Below, in pieces: positions 1-7,369 of a stretch of 11,899 nucleotides of DNA. The stretch covers positions 1 through 11,899 of the forward strand of contig JALXCH010000549.1 in the NCBI GenBank assembly GCA_026991005.1, written 5' to 3'. The notes under the pieces were generated by a model that saw only the letters and a list, made by a program, of their open reading frames with translations, made no database searches and was not told the origin of the DNA. How positions within the stretch are numbered: position 1 is the first letter of the stretch; each line of letters opens with the position of its first letter. This DNA comes from Calditrichia bacterium. Its GTDB lineage: Bacteria > Calditrichota > Calditrichia > RBG-13-44-9. Made by a program: the position numbers and the translations under genes.

Positions 1-617
1 GAAGCCACGGTAAATTTCTTGCGATCCCGTTTGCTGCGGTTCAGGTATCCCGCAATGGTGCCCTCTGTTTGCTGAAAAGGATGCCACACCAGTGCCAGAT
101 AGTGCCGCTGGGCCTGTTTGCTGGCAAATTGCTGGCTTAAAGCATAATGGGCTTCATCCGTGCGAGCCACAACCAGCAAACCGGAAGTATTTTTATCCAG
201 CCGGTGCACGATACCGGGACGCGTTTCACCACCCACACTGCTCAACCTTCCCACATGGTACAGCAATGCATGCACCAGCGTCCCTTCTTTTACCCCGGCA
301 CCGGGATGCACCACCATTCCTGGCGGTTTGTTTACCACCACAATATGTTCATCCACGTACAAAATTGGCAGGGGAATATTCTGGGGTTCCAGATGCAAAA
401 CTTCCGGCTCGGGGAATTGCACTTCCACCGTTTGCCCATCGGAAAGTTTTAAAGAAGGTTTAACCTCCCGTCCATCTACCCGCACCAGACCCTGCTCAAT
501 TAATTTCTGGAAGAAAGAACGGGAATATTCCGGATGCTTCTCGTGCAGGAAGCGATCCAGCCGAATGGGCTGGATGAGGGAATCAGTTTTGAGAATTATT
601 GTTCGAGGTGGGGTCAT
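1..617 (-). CDS. rluD: RluD-type 23S rRNA pseudouridine synthase (3' end outside window)
   Basis: The gene is read leftward from ATG at 617; 205 codons are present and the C-terminus is cut by the window edge. An N-terminal S4 RNA-binding domain spans about residues 19-67 (RLDRFL..., then VRVDGREVKPS). The catalytic domain follows from about residue 83, with NKPPGMVVHPG at 96-106 and the signature HRLDKNTSG at 138-146, where D141 is the expected catalytic aspartate. Members of this family isomerise uridines in large-subunit rRNA in the cytoplasm. The start was chosen because an AGGGG lies 9 nt upstream and the resulting N-terminus leads directly into the S4 domain. The start lies inside lspA, giving a 35-bp overlap in another frame, so translation is probably coupled. 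The family is clear; the exact uridine targets (RluD versus RluC-like) cannot be read from this part. Confidence 0.93.
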   Translation of the reverse strand, partial: MTPPRTIILKTDSLIQPIRLDRFLHEKHPEYSRSFFQKLIEQGLVRVDGREVKPSLKLSDGQTVEVQFPEPEVLHLEPQNIPLPILYVDEHIVVVNKPPGMVVHPGAGVKEGTLVHALLYHVGRLSSVGGETRPGIVHRLDKNTSGLLVVARTDEAHYALSQQFASKQAQRHYLALVWHPFQQTEGTIAGYLNRSKRDRKKFTVA

Positions 618-1164
618 TCACGGAATCCCCTGTTTCGGCTTTATGAAAAAAAGCCATCAGCAGCACGGTTAACATTCCTAAAAACACGGCCATATCTGCC
701 ACATTAAACACCGGCCAGCGCTGCATGGTGTAGCCTTCGAAACGGAAAATGAAGAACTTAAACGAAGGAAGGTTCATATCGAAAAAATCGAAATCCAGAA
801 AATCCACGACATAGCCGTGGACAAAGCGATCGAACAGATTCCCCAGCGCACCACCCAGAATTGCGGCAAACGACAGGGTCATCCAGCGGTTATCGCGCAG
901 GGCGAACAGGTAGTAAAAAATGATGACCACAGCAACCAACGAGAGCAGGGTGAAAAACACTTTGTTCTCCACCCGGACTCCAAAGGCAATGCCTGTATTT
1001 TCTACATAGGTGAGTCGAAAAAAATTGCCCAGCACGGGTATCGAATGAACCGGTTTCAGGTACACCCGTGCCAGATATTTTGTCAGTTGATCCAGAAATA
1101 AAACGACTACCACCACCGCTGTAATGAATCGGAACCGCCCTTTTTCGGTAAAAACGGTGGTCAC
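583..1164 (-). CDS. lspA: Lipoprotein signal peptidase (signal peptidase II)
   Basis: This is a 193-residue inner-membrane aspartyl protease that removes signal peptides from diacylglyceryl-modified prolipoproteins. Visible motifs are DQLTK (25-29), NTGIAFG (56-62), GGALGNLFDR (104-113), VVDF with D121, and FNVAD with D157; D121 and D157 are the expected catalytic pair. Four hydrophobic segments lie near residues 12-30, 68-88, 97-112 and 152-173. The two catalytic aspartates are 36 residues apart, about 17 more than in Pseudomonas LspA (from memory), so the extracytoplasmic loop between them is enlarged and rich in Phe. The start is GTG at 1164, in a 4-bp overlap with the upstream stop codon, with GGAG 6 nt upstream. 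The 3' end overlaps the start of rluD. A putative substrate, the lipobox protein at 5856-6488, lies in the same neighbourhood. Confidence 0.97.
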   Translation of the reverse strand: MTTVFTEKGRFRFITAVVVVVLFLDQLTKYLARVYLKPVHSIPVLGNFFRLTYVENTGIAFGVRVENKVFFTLLSLVAVVIIFYYLFALRDNRWMTLSFAAILGGALGNLFDRFVHGYVVDFLDFDFFDMNLPSFKFFIFRFEGYTMQRWPVFNVADMAVFLGMLTVLLMAFFHKAETGDSVNDPTSNNNSQN

Positions 1165-1532
1165 CGCTTTCTCCGCGCTTCGGCCTGCTTACAGGGTACA
1201 CAGATACGGGTGGTGGGTACGGCTTTTAGCCGCTCTTCGTCTATCTCTTTACCGCACACACGGCAAATTCCGTACTCCCCTAACTCGATGGCATGGAGCG
1301 AACGATCGATTTGCTGGAGGTATTTCTCCTCGCGGGAGAGAAACAGAAACGCCTTTTCGCGTTCCATGGCATCGGTTCCCTGGTCGGCCATATGGAAGGA
1401 ATATCCGGAATTATTCCCTGCTTCCATGGGTGTTTCCAGAGCCAGCTCCCGCAGATGCTCGATGCGCTCCAGCACCTCTTTCCGTTTTTCCAGTAGCAAA
1501 TCTTTAAAATATTGTAGTTTTTCTTCAGTCAT
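1161..1532 (-). CDS. TraR/DksA-family C4 zinc-finger protein
   Basis: The protein has 123 residues: a helical, probably coiled-coil N-terminal part (about 1-85), then a zinc finger with C90-x2-C93-x17-C111-x2-C114. DksA-family proteins bind RNA polymerase through the secondary channel and modulate transcription initiation, often with ppGpp. The coiled-coil tip reads MADQGTDAME (48-57) instead of the DxxDxA of E. coli DksA. Counting back from the first zinc cysteine without gaps, D50 aligns with E. coli D74, and the partners D71 and A76 are not conserved, so DksA-like activity should not be assumed. The start is ATG at 1532, with GGGAGA 5 nt upstream. It sits 15 bp downstream of ileS and overlaps lspA by 4 bp. 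The Bacillus gene in the same position is ylyA, also a TraR/DksA-type protein. The family is sure; the regulatory role is unknown. Confidence 0.9.
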   Translation of the reverse strand: MTEEKLQYFKDLLLEKRKEVLERIEHLRELALETPMEAGNNSGYSFHMADQGTDAMEREKAFLFLSREEKYLQQIDRSLHAIELGEYGICRVCGKEIDEERLKAVPTTRICVPCKQAEARRKR

Positions 1533-1547
1533 TCTATTCTCCCGATT

Positions 1548-4500
1548 TTATTTTTTCGCTTTTTTTAACACGACTGGAAAAGATTCCCCCCTGATGGAAA
1601 TTTCCTTCGAAATTTCGCCGGAGTCCAGGGAAAATGAAATATCCAATGCCAGAGTTTCAGACTTGATATATTCGGCCATTTCCCGGATGGCATTAGCGAT
1701 TTTCTCCGGCGCCTGCACGGCGATCACGATCCGATCGGTTACCTCAAATCCCGCTTCCTTCCTCAAATTCTGCACCCGATTCACAAATTCCCGGGCAATT
1801 CCTTCACGTTCCAGTTCCGGGGTGATGGTGGTATCCAGAGCTACGGTAATGTGTCCTTCTCGAGCCACTTCCAGGGCGGGATTTTTCTTCTCTTCAAAGA
1901 TTTCCACATCATCGGTGTAGATGGGTACCTCCTGCCCCTCCACCGAAATGTGCACCTCACCGCGTTCTTCCAGTTTCTGAACGGTCTCCTCATCCAGGGA
2001 TGAAATAGCCGCCGCTGCAGTTTTCATCATCTTACCCAGACGCGGTCCCAGCTTTTTGAAATTCGGTTTCGCCTTTTTGGTGATTAAATCGCCCGCATTC
2101 TCAGTCACTTCCAGCGATTTAACATTGATTTCTTCCCGGATGATATCGGCCATCTCCCGGGCAGCCTGTCGGGTGGAAGCGCTGCGGGATGCCACAATAA
2201 TGCGCGGCAGGGGTTGCCGCACTTTAATTTTGACTTCGTTGCGGATGGAACGCGCCAGGCTCACCACTTTTTGCGCCACTTCCATGCGATGCTCCAATGC
2301 CTCATCCCGGCGGCGAGCCATCTCCTCGCTAAACCGGGGATAATCTGTGAGATGCACCGACTCCGGCATATTCTCTGTCCGCAAATTGCGGTAAATGGCT
2401 TCGGCAGTAAAGGGAGCAAAGGGAGCTATGAGTTTCGCCACCGTAAAAAGCACCTCGTACAGCGTCTGGTAAGCAGAGAGTTTATCGTCGTTCATTTCCC
2501 CTTTCCAGAAACGCCGCCGGTTGCGCCGCACGTACCAGTTGGAGACATCATCCAGTACAAAATCGGCTATCAGGCGCGCCGCGCGGGTCATGTCGTAATC
2601 ATCCATTAAATCGTTCACCTCTTTCACGCGCGAATAAAGGAGCGAAAGAATCCAGCGATCGATTTCCGGACGCTCCATAAACGGCACCTGAGGTGCCAGC
2701 GGATCGAAGCCATCAATATTGGCATAGAGTGCAAAGAAACTGTACGTGTTGAACAATGTATCGAAAAACTTCCGATAGACTTCAGCAATTCCCGCCGGAT
2801 CGAACCGTTTGGGAACCCAGGGTGCACTGACGGTAATAAAGTACCAGCGTAAGGGGTCGGCCCCGTACTGGGAAATAATTTCTTCCGGCACCACGGCATT
2901 CCCGCGGCTCTTGCTCATTTTCTGGCCGTATTTATCCAGAATCAATTCATTCACCACGATATTTTTGAATGCCGGTTGGTTAAACAACATGGTGGAAATG
3001 GCCAGCAGGGAATAGAACCAGCCGCGGGTCTGATCGACACCCTCACAGATAAAATCCGCCGGGAAATTCTTGCGGAACGTTTCCTGATTTTCGAAAGGAT
3101 AGTGCCACTGGGCGTAGGGCATGCTTCCGGAATCGAACCACACGTCAATGACTTCCGGTGTGCGGTGCATGGTGCTGCCGCATTTGGGGCAGGTGAGTGT
3201 CACTTGATCCACATACGGCTTGTGTAAATCGATATCCTCCGGCACATTGTGCCCTTTTTCCTTCAATTCGGCAATGCTGCCAATGGATTCCTGATGCCCG
3301 CACTTGTCGCATACCCAGATGTTCAGGGGAGTTCCCCAGTAGCGATCGCGGGAGAGCGCCCAATCCACATTATTTTTCAGCCACTCCCCGAAACGCCCTT
3401 CTCCCACTTCCGGCGGATGCCAGTTAATTTGCTGGTTGTTCTTCAGCATATCCTCTTTGAAGCGGGTCGTACGGATGTACCACGATTCCCGGGCGTAATA
3501 CAACAGCGGCGAATCGCAGCGCCAGCAATGGGGATAGCTGTGTTCGTACAACTCTTTCTTGAATAACTGCCCCCGCTCTTTGAGCATCTTAATAATTTCC
3601 GGATCGGCATCTTTAACAAACATGCCCTTAAAATCCCGCACCACTTCTTCGAATTCACCACTCTGGTTCACCGGGCGCAGCAGCGGGAGCTGATATTTTT
3701 GTCCTACATTGTAGTCGTCCTCTCCAAATGCCGGGGCAATGTGCACAATTCCCGTTCCGTCCTCAGTGGTTACAAAATCCCCCAGCACCACGTAAAAGGC
3801 ATCCTTCTCCACCGGCACATAGTCAAACAGCCGCTGGTAGCGTTTGCCCTCCAGTTCCTTGCCCCGGAAACGTTCCAGAACTTCAAATTCCCCTTCCAGC
3901 ACCACATTGGCACGCGGTTCGGCCAGAATCAACTTTTCTCCCCGGTAATTCACTTTCAAATATTCCACATCGGGATGCACCGCCAGTGCCACGTTGGAAA
4001 TCAGCGTCCAGGGCGTGGTGGTCCATACCAGGAAGTAAGTATCCGGTTCATCTTCCAATCGAAATTTCACATAAATGGAAGGGTCTTTCACCTCTTTGTA
4101 TCCCTGCGACACTTCGTGGCTGGAAAGCGGTGTTTCGCAACGCGGGCAGTAGGGCAAAATCTTAAATCCCCGGTAAATTAAATCCCGGTCGTGAAGCTGC
4201 TTCAGAATCCACCAGACGGATTCGATGTAACTGTTGTGGAACGTGATGTAGGGATGTTCCAGGTCCAGCCAGTACCCGATGCGTCGGGTCAGGTTGTCCC
4301 ATTCCTTTTTATAATGAAAAACGCTTTCTTTGCACTTTTCGTTGAATTTATCCACCCCATACTCTTCAATCTCTTCCTTCCCCTCGATGCCCAGCTCTTT
4401 TTCCACTTCAATTTCCACCGGCAGGCCATGGGTGTCCCAGCCCGCCTTGCGATTCACAAAAAATCCCTGCATGGTTTTGTAGCGGCATACCGTATCCTTT

Positions 4501-4694
4501 ACGGTACGGCTCATCACATGATGAATCCCCGGACGACCATTGGCGGTGGGTGGTCCCTCGTAAAACACAAAATTAGGCGCCTCCCGGCGAATTTCCAGAC
4601 TTTTCCGGAAAATATCCCGGGAATCCCAGAAGTCCAGAATCTCCTCTTCCAGTCGGGTCAGATTCACTTTTCCATTGTATTCTTTGAATTTCAT
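1548..4694 (-). CDS. ileS: Isoleucyl-tRNA synthetase, type 2 (IleRS2)
   Basis: This cytoplasmic class I synthetase charges tRNA-Ile. It is about 1048 residues long, which fits the long IleRS2 form. Numbered from ATG 4694, it shows GPPTANGRP then GIHH (56-59) at the HIGH position, GWDTHGLPVE (85-94), the CP1 editing domain including WTTTPWTL (224-231) and GTGIVHIAPAFGEDDY (313-328), IleRS-specific WALSRDRYWGTPL (about 445-457), zinc-binding-like CxxC pairs near 462 and 502, and KMSKS (592-596). An anticodon-binding domain and a long C-terminal extension typical of IleRS2 (DUF5915) follow. The active-site signature is GXHH rather than HXGH, a swap known in a subset of IleRS2 enzymes. Three start codons lie in tandem (GTG 4700, ATG 4697, ATG 4694); AGAGGA lies 7 nt from ATG 4694, which is preferred, and ATG 4697 is possible. 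No other ileS is in view. Confidence 0.97.
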   Translation of the reverse strand: MKFKEYNGKVNLTRLEEEILDFWDSRDIFRKSLEIRREAPNFVFYEGPPTANGRPGIHHVMSRTVKDTVCRYKTMQGFFVNRKAGWDTHGLPVEIEVEKELGIEGKEEIEEYGVDKFNEKCKESVFHYKKEWDNLTRRIGYWLDLEHPYITFHNSYIESVWWILKQLHDRDLIYRGFKILPYCPRCETPLSSHEVSQGYKEVKDPSIYVKFRLEDEPDTYFLVWTTTPWTLISNVALAVHPDVEYLKVNYRGEKLILAEPRANVVLEGEFEVLERFRGKELEGKRYQRLFDYVPVEKDAFYVVLGDFVTTEDGTGIVHIAPAFGEDDYNVGQKYQLPLLRPVNQSGEFEEVVRDFKGMFVKDADPEIIKMLKERGQLFKKELYEHSYPHCWRCDSPLLYYARESWYIRTTRFKEDMLKNNQQINWHPPEVGEGRFGEWLKNNVDWALSRDRYWGTPLNIWVCDKCGHQESIGSIAELKEKGHNVPEDIDLHKPYVDQVTLTCPKCGSTMHRTPEVIDVWFDSGSMPYAQWHYPFENQETFRKNFPADFICEGVDQTRGWFYSLLAISTMLFNQPAFKNIVVNELILDKYGQKMSKSRGNAVVPEEIISQYGADPLRWYFITVSAPWVPKRFDPAGIAEVYRKFFDTLFNTYSFFALYANIDGFDPLAPQVPFMERPEIDRWILSLLYSRVKEVNDLMDDYDMTRAARLIADFVLDDVSNWYVRRNRRRFWKGEMNDDKLSAYQTLYEVLFTVAKLIAPFAPFTAEAIYRNLRTENMPESVHLTDYPRFSEEMARRRDEALEHRMEVAQKVVSLARSIRNEVKIKVRQPLPRIIVASRSASTRQAAREMADIIREEINVKSLEVTENAGDLITKKAKPNFKKLGPRLGKMMKTAAAAISSLDEETVQKLEERGEVHISVEGQEVPIYTDDVEIFEEKKNPALEVAREGHITVALDTTITPELEREGIAREFVNRVQNLRKEAGFEVTDRIVIAVQAPEKIANAIREMAEYIKSETLALDISFSLDSGEISKEISIRGESFPVVLKKAKK

Positions 4695-4710
4695 CATCAC
4701 TTCCTCTGCT

Positions 4711-4938
4711 CTACTTTCTCAACAGGTAACTGATTAAAAAGAGCAACAAATTTAATAAAATTAGGGTGGTAATGGGAAAGTAAAAAGTAAAATTTTTTCT
4801 TTGAATGATAATATCCCCCGGAAGACGCCCCAGGTAGGGTATTTTGGGTCCAAACATCAGGATGAGGCCGAGAATAAAAAAGATAGCGCCAATAAACATG
4901 AGCAGTTTGGCAAAGGGTTGAAAGGAAAAGTGCTCCAT
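4711..4938 (-). CDS. DUF2905 small membrane protein
   Basis: This 75-residue protein has two hydrophobic helices (about 11-30 and 54-72). Between them lies a polar loop with GRLPGDI (37-43), QRKNF and YFPITT (53-58), the pattern of the DUF2905 family. It should be an inner-membrane protein; its function is unknown. The ATG at 4938 is 5 bp downstream of the pnp stop codon, with GAGAGG about 11 nt upstream. The gene ends 16 bp before ileS, so it is very likely co-transcribed with both. The Leu/Ile/Phe-rich composition and intact motif argue for a real gene despite its small size. Family members recur beside housekeeping genes in many bacteria, so the position says little about its role. Confidence 0.88.
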   Translation of the reverse strand: MEHFSFQPFAKLLMFIGAIFFILGLILMFGPKIPYLGRLPGDIIIQRKNFTFYFPITTLILLNLLLFLISYLLRK

Positions 4939-4943
4939 TTCGC

Positions 4944-5765
4944 TTACAACCTCTCAATTACCTTTTCCATCAACCGGGTCAAACGTGGCTGCGCTTCGTT
5001 AGCGGTACGAATAATATCCTCCACGTTTGCCGGTTGGAGAGCATCGGGGAAGCATTCGTCGGTAATTACCGACACACCGAACACTTCCATTCCCATGTGC
5101 CGTGCTACAATCACCTCCGGCACGGTGGACATCCCCACCACATCGGCACCAATTCCCCTTAAAAAGCGGTATTCGGCGCGGGTTTCCAGATTGGGACCTG
5201 CTACAGCCACGTAAACACCTTTTTGCACTTTAATCTTTTCTTCCAGTGCCACCTCTTCGGCGATGGCAATTAAACGCTGGCTGTACGGTTCGCTCATATC
5301 CGGAAAGCGGGGGCCCAGTTCATCATCGTTAGGGCCAATGAGGGGATTATCCCCCAGCAGATTGATGTGGTCGTCCATAATCATCAAATCGCCCTTGCGG
5401 AAGAGGGGATTCATTCCCCCGGCAGCGTTGGAAATCACCAGATACTGCACTCCCATAAACTTCATTACGCGGATGGGGAAGGTGATTTGCTTCATGGAAT
5501 AGCCTTCGTAATAATGAAACCGTCCCTGCATGGCCATCACCGTTTTCCCGGCCAGACGCCCGAAAATCAGCTTCCCGGCGTGGGTCTCCACCGTAGAAAC
5601 CGGGAAATGAGGGATGTCTGCGTAGGAGAGTTCCACCTCTTTTTCGATATGGGTGGCCAGATCGCCCAATCCCGTACCCAGCACAATGCCCACTTCCGGG
5701 CGGAGGCTGGTATGTTTGCGCAAATACGCCACAGCTTCTTCAATTTGTTTCCGTAATTCGCTCAT
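4944..5765 (-). CDS. punA: Purine nucleoside phosphorylase, trimeric PNP/MTAP family
   Basis: This 273-residue cytoplasmic enzyme should cleave purine nucleosides with phosphate to free base and pentose 1-phosphate (purine salvage). Motifs in order: GTGLG (30-34, phosphate loop), THAGK (61-65), MQGRFHYYEGY (79-89; H84 and Y86 at phosphate and ribose positions), NAAGGMNP (113-120), AGPNLETRAEYR (189-200; E194 matches the base-binding Glu), GMSTVPEVIVARH (211-223) and VITDE (233-237). D236 stands where human PNP has Asn243, and V248 where human PNP has His257. Those two positions help set base and 5'-group preference, so adenosine or 5'-methylthioadenosine use is possible. The ATG at 5765 has GAGGAG just upstream. 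The gene probably heads the pnp - DUF2905 - ileS - dksA-like - lspA - rluD run. The family is certain; the substrate is not. Confidence 0.93.
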   Translation of the reverse strand: MSELRKQIEEAVAYLRKHTSLRPEVGIVLGTGLGDLATHIEKEVELSYADIPHFPVSTVETHAGKLIFGRLAGKTVMAMQGRFHYYEGYSMKQITFPIRVMKFMGVQYLVISNAAGGMNPLFRKGDLMIMDDHINLLGDNPLIGPNDDELGPRFPDMSEPYSQRLIAIAEEVALEEKIKVQKGVYVAVAGPNLETRAEYRFLRGIGADVVGMSTVPEVIVARHMGMEVFGVSVITDECFPDALQPANVEDIIRTANEAQPRLTRLMEKVIERL

Positions 5766-5836
5766 GGCTCCTCTTGTGTTTCATTCACTTCCCTGCTAAT
5801 CTGGTAATTTACGCATTCCAGAATCCAAATCTCTAT

Positions 5837-5852
5837 TTCATTTTCAAATGAA
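5837..5852 (-). repeat. Small AT-rich inverted repeat after the lipoprotein gene
   Basis: The arms TTCATTT and AAATGAA match perfectly over 7 bp with a 2-nt centre, starting 3 bp past the lipoprotein stop codon (5856-5858). There is no T-run after it in the leftward direction, so it is a poor intrinsic terminator. It could be a weak hairpin, a binding site, or chance in an AT-rich 90-bp gap. I see no convincing promoter for pnp in the rest of the gap. Confidence 0.3.
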
Positions 5853-5855
5853 TTT

Positions 5856-6488
5856 CTATTTTGTCTCTTTTTTCTGTTCCAGCTCTTTTTTCAATTTTTC
5901 CCGCTCTTTCTTAAGCTGCTCCACCCTTTTCTTTTCTTCTTCAATAATCCGCTGAGCTTCTCGCTCCACCCGAATGCGCTCGATGGCTTCCCGGCGGTCT
6001 TTTTCCTTACCGCGATAGGCAAAATAGATGCTGCCTGCAACCGCACCGGCACCGGCAACGAAATAGGGCGGGATTCCACCCACATCCGCATACCAGAATG
6101 GCAGCGCCACCACCAATCCGGCAGCTCCACCCAACACCGCACCTCCCAGCGCATAACCCCAGGTGTTGTAGCTCTTTTTATTTTTTTGAATTTCCGCCTC
6201 GCTGATGGGATAAGCCTGGTAGTCGAACACCTGGTCGGTAGGTTCCACACGCACCACATCTCGCACTGCAATCTGGTGTTCCTGATGATCTGCCCCGGAA
6301 ATATAGGTAATGGTATTAGCATCGCGATTTTTAATCACCACCGTCTCGCTGGTACCATCGCGTTTAACCAGCTTAACCGCCTGCTCTTTCTGCAGTGTAC
6401 CTACCGTTAATTCCTGGTGCGATGCACACCCCCAGAGAAGTACAAACACCAACAACAAAATACCCCGGTTCCAGATTTTCTGTTTCAT
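5856..6488 (-). CDS. Predicted lipoprotein with glycine-rich membrane hairpin and coiled-coil tail
   Basis: I do not recognise a named family. The 210-residue protein starts with a lipoprotein-type signal: basic KQKIWNR, a hydrophobic stretch, then LLWGC with Cys21 as the acylation site. Residues about 35-85 look like a small beta-rich domain (VKLVKRDGTSETVVIK..., ITYISGADHQEHQIAVRDVVRVEP), similar in pattern to SH3- or Sm-like barrels. Two hydrophobic segments follow (about 110-133 with GGAVLGGAAG, and 141-158), then a strongly charged, probably coiled-coil tail (about 160-210, rich in K, E and R). A lipid anchor plus two possible membrane helices is unusual. The ATG at 6488 has GAGAGGG 5 nt upstream and lies 11 bp after the divIVA stop codon, so the two genes are probably co-transcribed and may act together at the envelope. 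Confidence 0.75.
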   Translation of the reverse strand: MKQKIWNRGILLLVFVLLWGCASHQELTVGTLQKEQAVKLVKRDGTSETVVIKNRDANTITYISGADHQEHQIAVRDVVRVEPTDQVFDYQAYPISEAEIQKNKKSYNTWGYALGGAVLGGAAGLVVALPFWYADVGGIPPYFVAGAGAVAGSIYFAYRGKEKDRREAIERIRVEREAQRIIEEEKKRVEQLKKEREKLKKELEQKKETK

Positions 6489-6499
6489 TGCATCCCTCT

Positions 6500-7330
6500 C
6501 TATTTTTTATCCCGTTTTTTCTCCAGATTCTGAATCAATTCATCAATTTGAATGCCCCGCTTGAAGAACTCGTTGATGTCTTCATCTTCCATCTTCTTTT
6601 TGGGCTGTTTCTTCTCTACTTGCTCTTCATCGGTGGTCTGCTGGGAAACCTGAAACTCTTCTTCCTCAACTTCCTCTTCCGCTTCCACTTCCGAGGCAAA
6701 TTCTTCTGTAACGGGAAGTTCTTCTTTCACTTCTTCTTCCAGTTCAATGGCAGCTTGTTCTTCTTCACTGTCGGGGGATTCCTCCTCGACCACTTTTTGT
6801 TTTTCCACCCAATTTTTTAAAGAAGCCTTCTTGCGCTTTCGTGCTTTCTCTACATACACATGGGCTTCTTCGGGAATAGCATCATCCATTTCCAGCACGG
6901 AGAGCAATTCGATTTGAGACACCAGAATTTGCCGCAGCCTGTTGATGAAAGATTCCTTCTGAGTGCGCAGTAAATTCACCTCGTCGCGCATCTGGCGCGC
7001 CTGCTTGCGAGCGGTTTCCACGATTTCCAGTGCTTTCAGTTCCGCTTCTTTAATGATTAAATCGGCCTGCCGCCTGCTGTGCTCCTCGGATTGTTTCTTT
7101 ACCTCCTGCACATTGAGCAGGGTTTCGCGCAGATTCTTTTCCGTTTCCTGGTAATCCTTCAGTTTGGTTTCCAGTTCCACCACCCGGCGATTTAGCCGCT
7201 TGCTCTCTTCCTGAAGCGTCTCAAATTCTTCTGCTACCATATCCAGAAACGTTTGCACTTCAATCGGATCATATCCCCGGAGCGTCTTTTTAAACTCCTG
7301 TTTACGAATATCCAATGGTGTTAACTTCAC
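6500..7330 (-). CDS. divIVA: DivIVA-domain coiled-coil protein
   Basis: The 276-residue protein opens with a DivIVA-type N-terminus: LTPLDIRKQEF and TLRGYDPIEVQTFLD (16-30). Against Bacillus DivIVA, R18-G19-Y20 are kept and the membrane-inserting F17 is Leu. A long coiled coil covers about residues 31-175. A very acidic, low-complexity stretch (about 181-237) comes next, then a basic patch (KKQPKKK) and a C-terminal segment that looks like an ordered helix, DINEFFKRGIQIDELIQ (251-267). DivIVA proteins bind curved membrane at poles or septa and recruit partners for division or wall growth; the C-terminal helix could be a partner-binding site (inference). The start is GTG at 7330, with GAGGT 6 nt upstream, giving the correct N-terminus. 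It is followed closely by the lipoprotein gene. The position between yggS and ileS matches the divIVA locus of Firmicutes. Confidence 0.9.
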   Translation of the reverse strand: MKLTPLDIRKQEFKKTLRGYDPIEVQTFLDMVAEEFETLQEESKRLNRRVVELETKLKDYQETEKNLRETLLNVQEVKKQSEEHSRRQADLIIKEAELKALEIVETARKQARQMRDEVNLLRTQKESFINRLRQILVSQIELLSVLEMDDAIPEEAHVYVEKARKRKKASLKNWVEKQKVVEEESPDSEEEQAAIELEEEVKEELPVTEEFASEVEAEEEVEEEEFQVSQQTTDEEQVEKKQPKKKMEDEDINEFFKRGIQIDELIQNLEKKRDKK

Positions 7331-7369
7331 GATACGACCTCATATTTTTAAAAGTTTGAGAGACCTGAA

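Noticed and set aside
160..672. A 170-codon open frame on the plus strand opposite rluD and lspA
   Set aside because: Its translation is Ser/Arg/Cys-rich with no recognisable motif, while the opposite strand holds two clear conserved enzymes.
1210..1920. A 236-codon plus-strand frame opposite the dksA-like gene and ileS 3' end
   Set aside because: Composition is dominated by Ser and Arg, as in an antisense shadow; it crosses the junction of two real genes and has no domain.
4695..4700. GTG 4700 or ATG 4697 as the ileS start
   Set aside because: Both sit only 1 to 4 nt from the AGAGGA site. ATG 4694 has normal spacing, though ATG 4697 cannot be excluded.
3699..4733. Two long plus-strand frames opposite ileS (3699-4181 and 4191-4733)
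   Set aside because: They lie fully or almost fully opposite conserved IleRS motifs and show no ribosome site or family pattern.
6660..6780. A short-repeat tract (many GAA/GAG-type triplets, read as TTC/CTC on plus) taken as a DNA repeat
   Set aside because: It is the acidic low-complexity linker of DivIVA with mixed codons, not a true tandem repeat.
6395..6820. A plus-strand frame rich in Phe and Leu that looks like a membrane protein
   Set aside because: It is the antisense of Glu/Lys-rich DivIVA codons (GAA and AAG read as TTC and CTT), which gives false hydrophobic segments.
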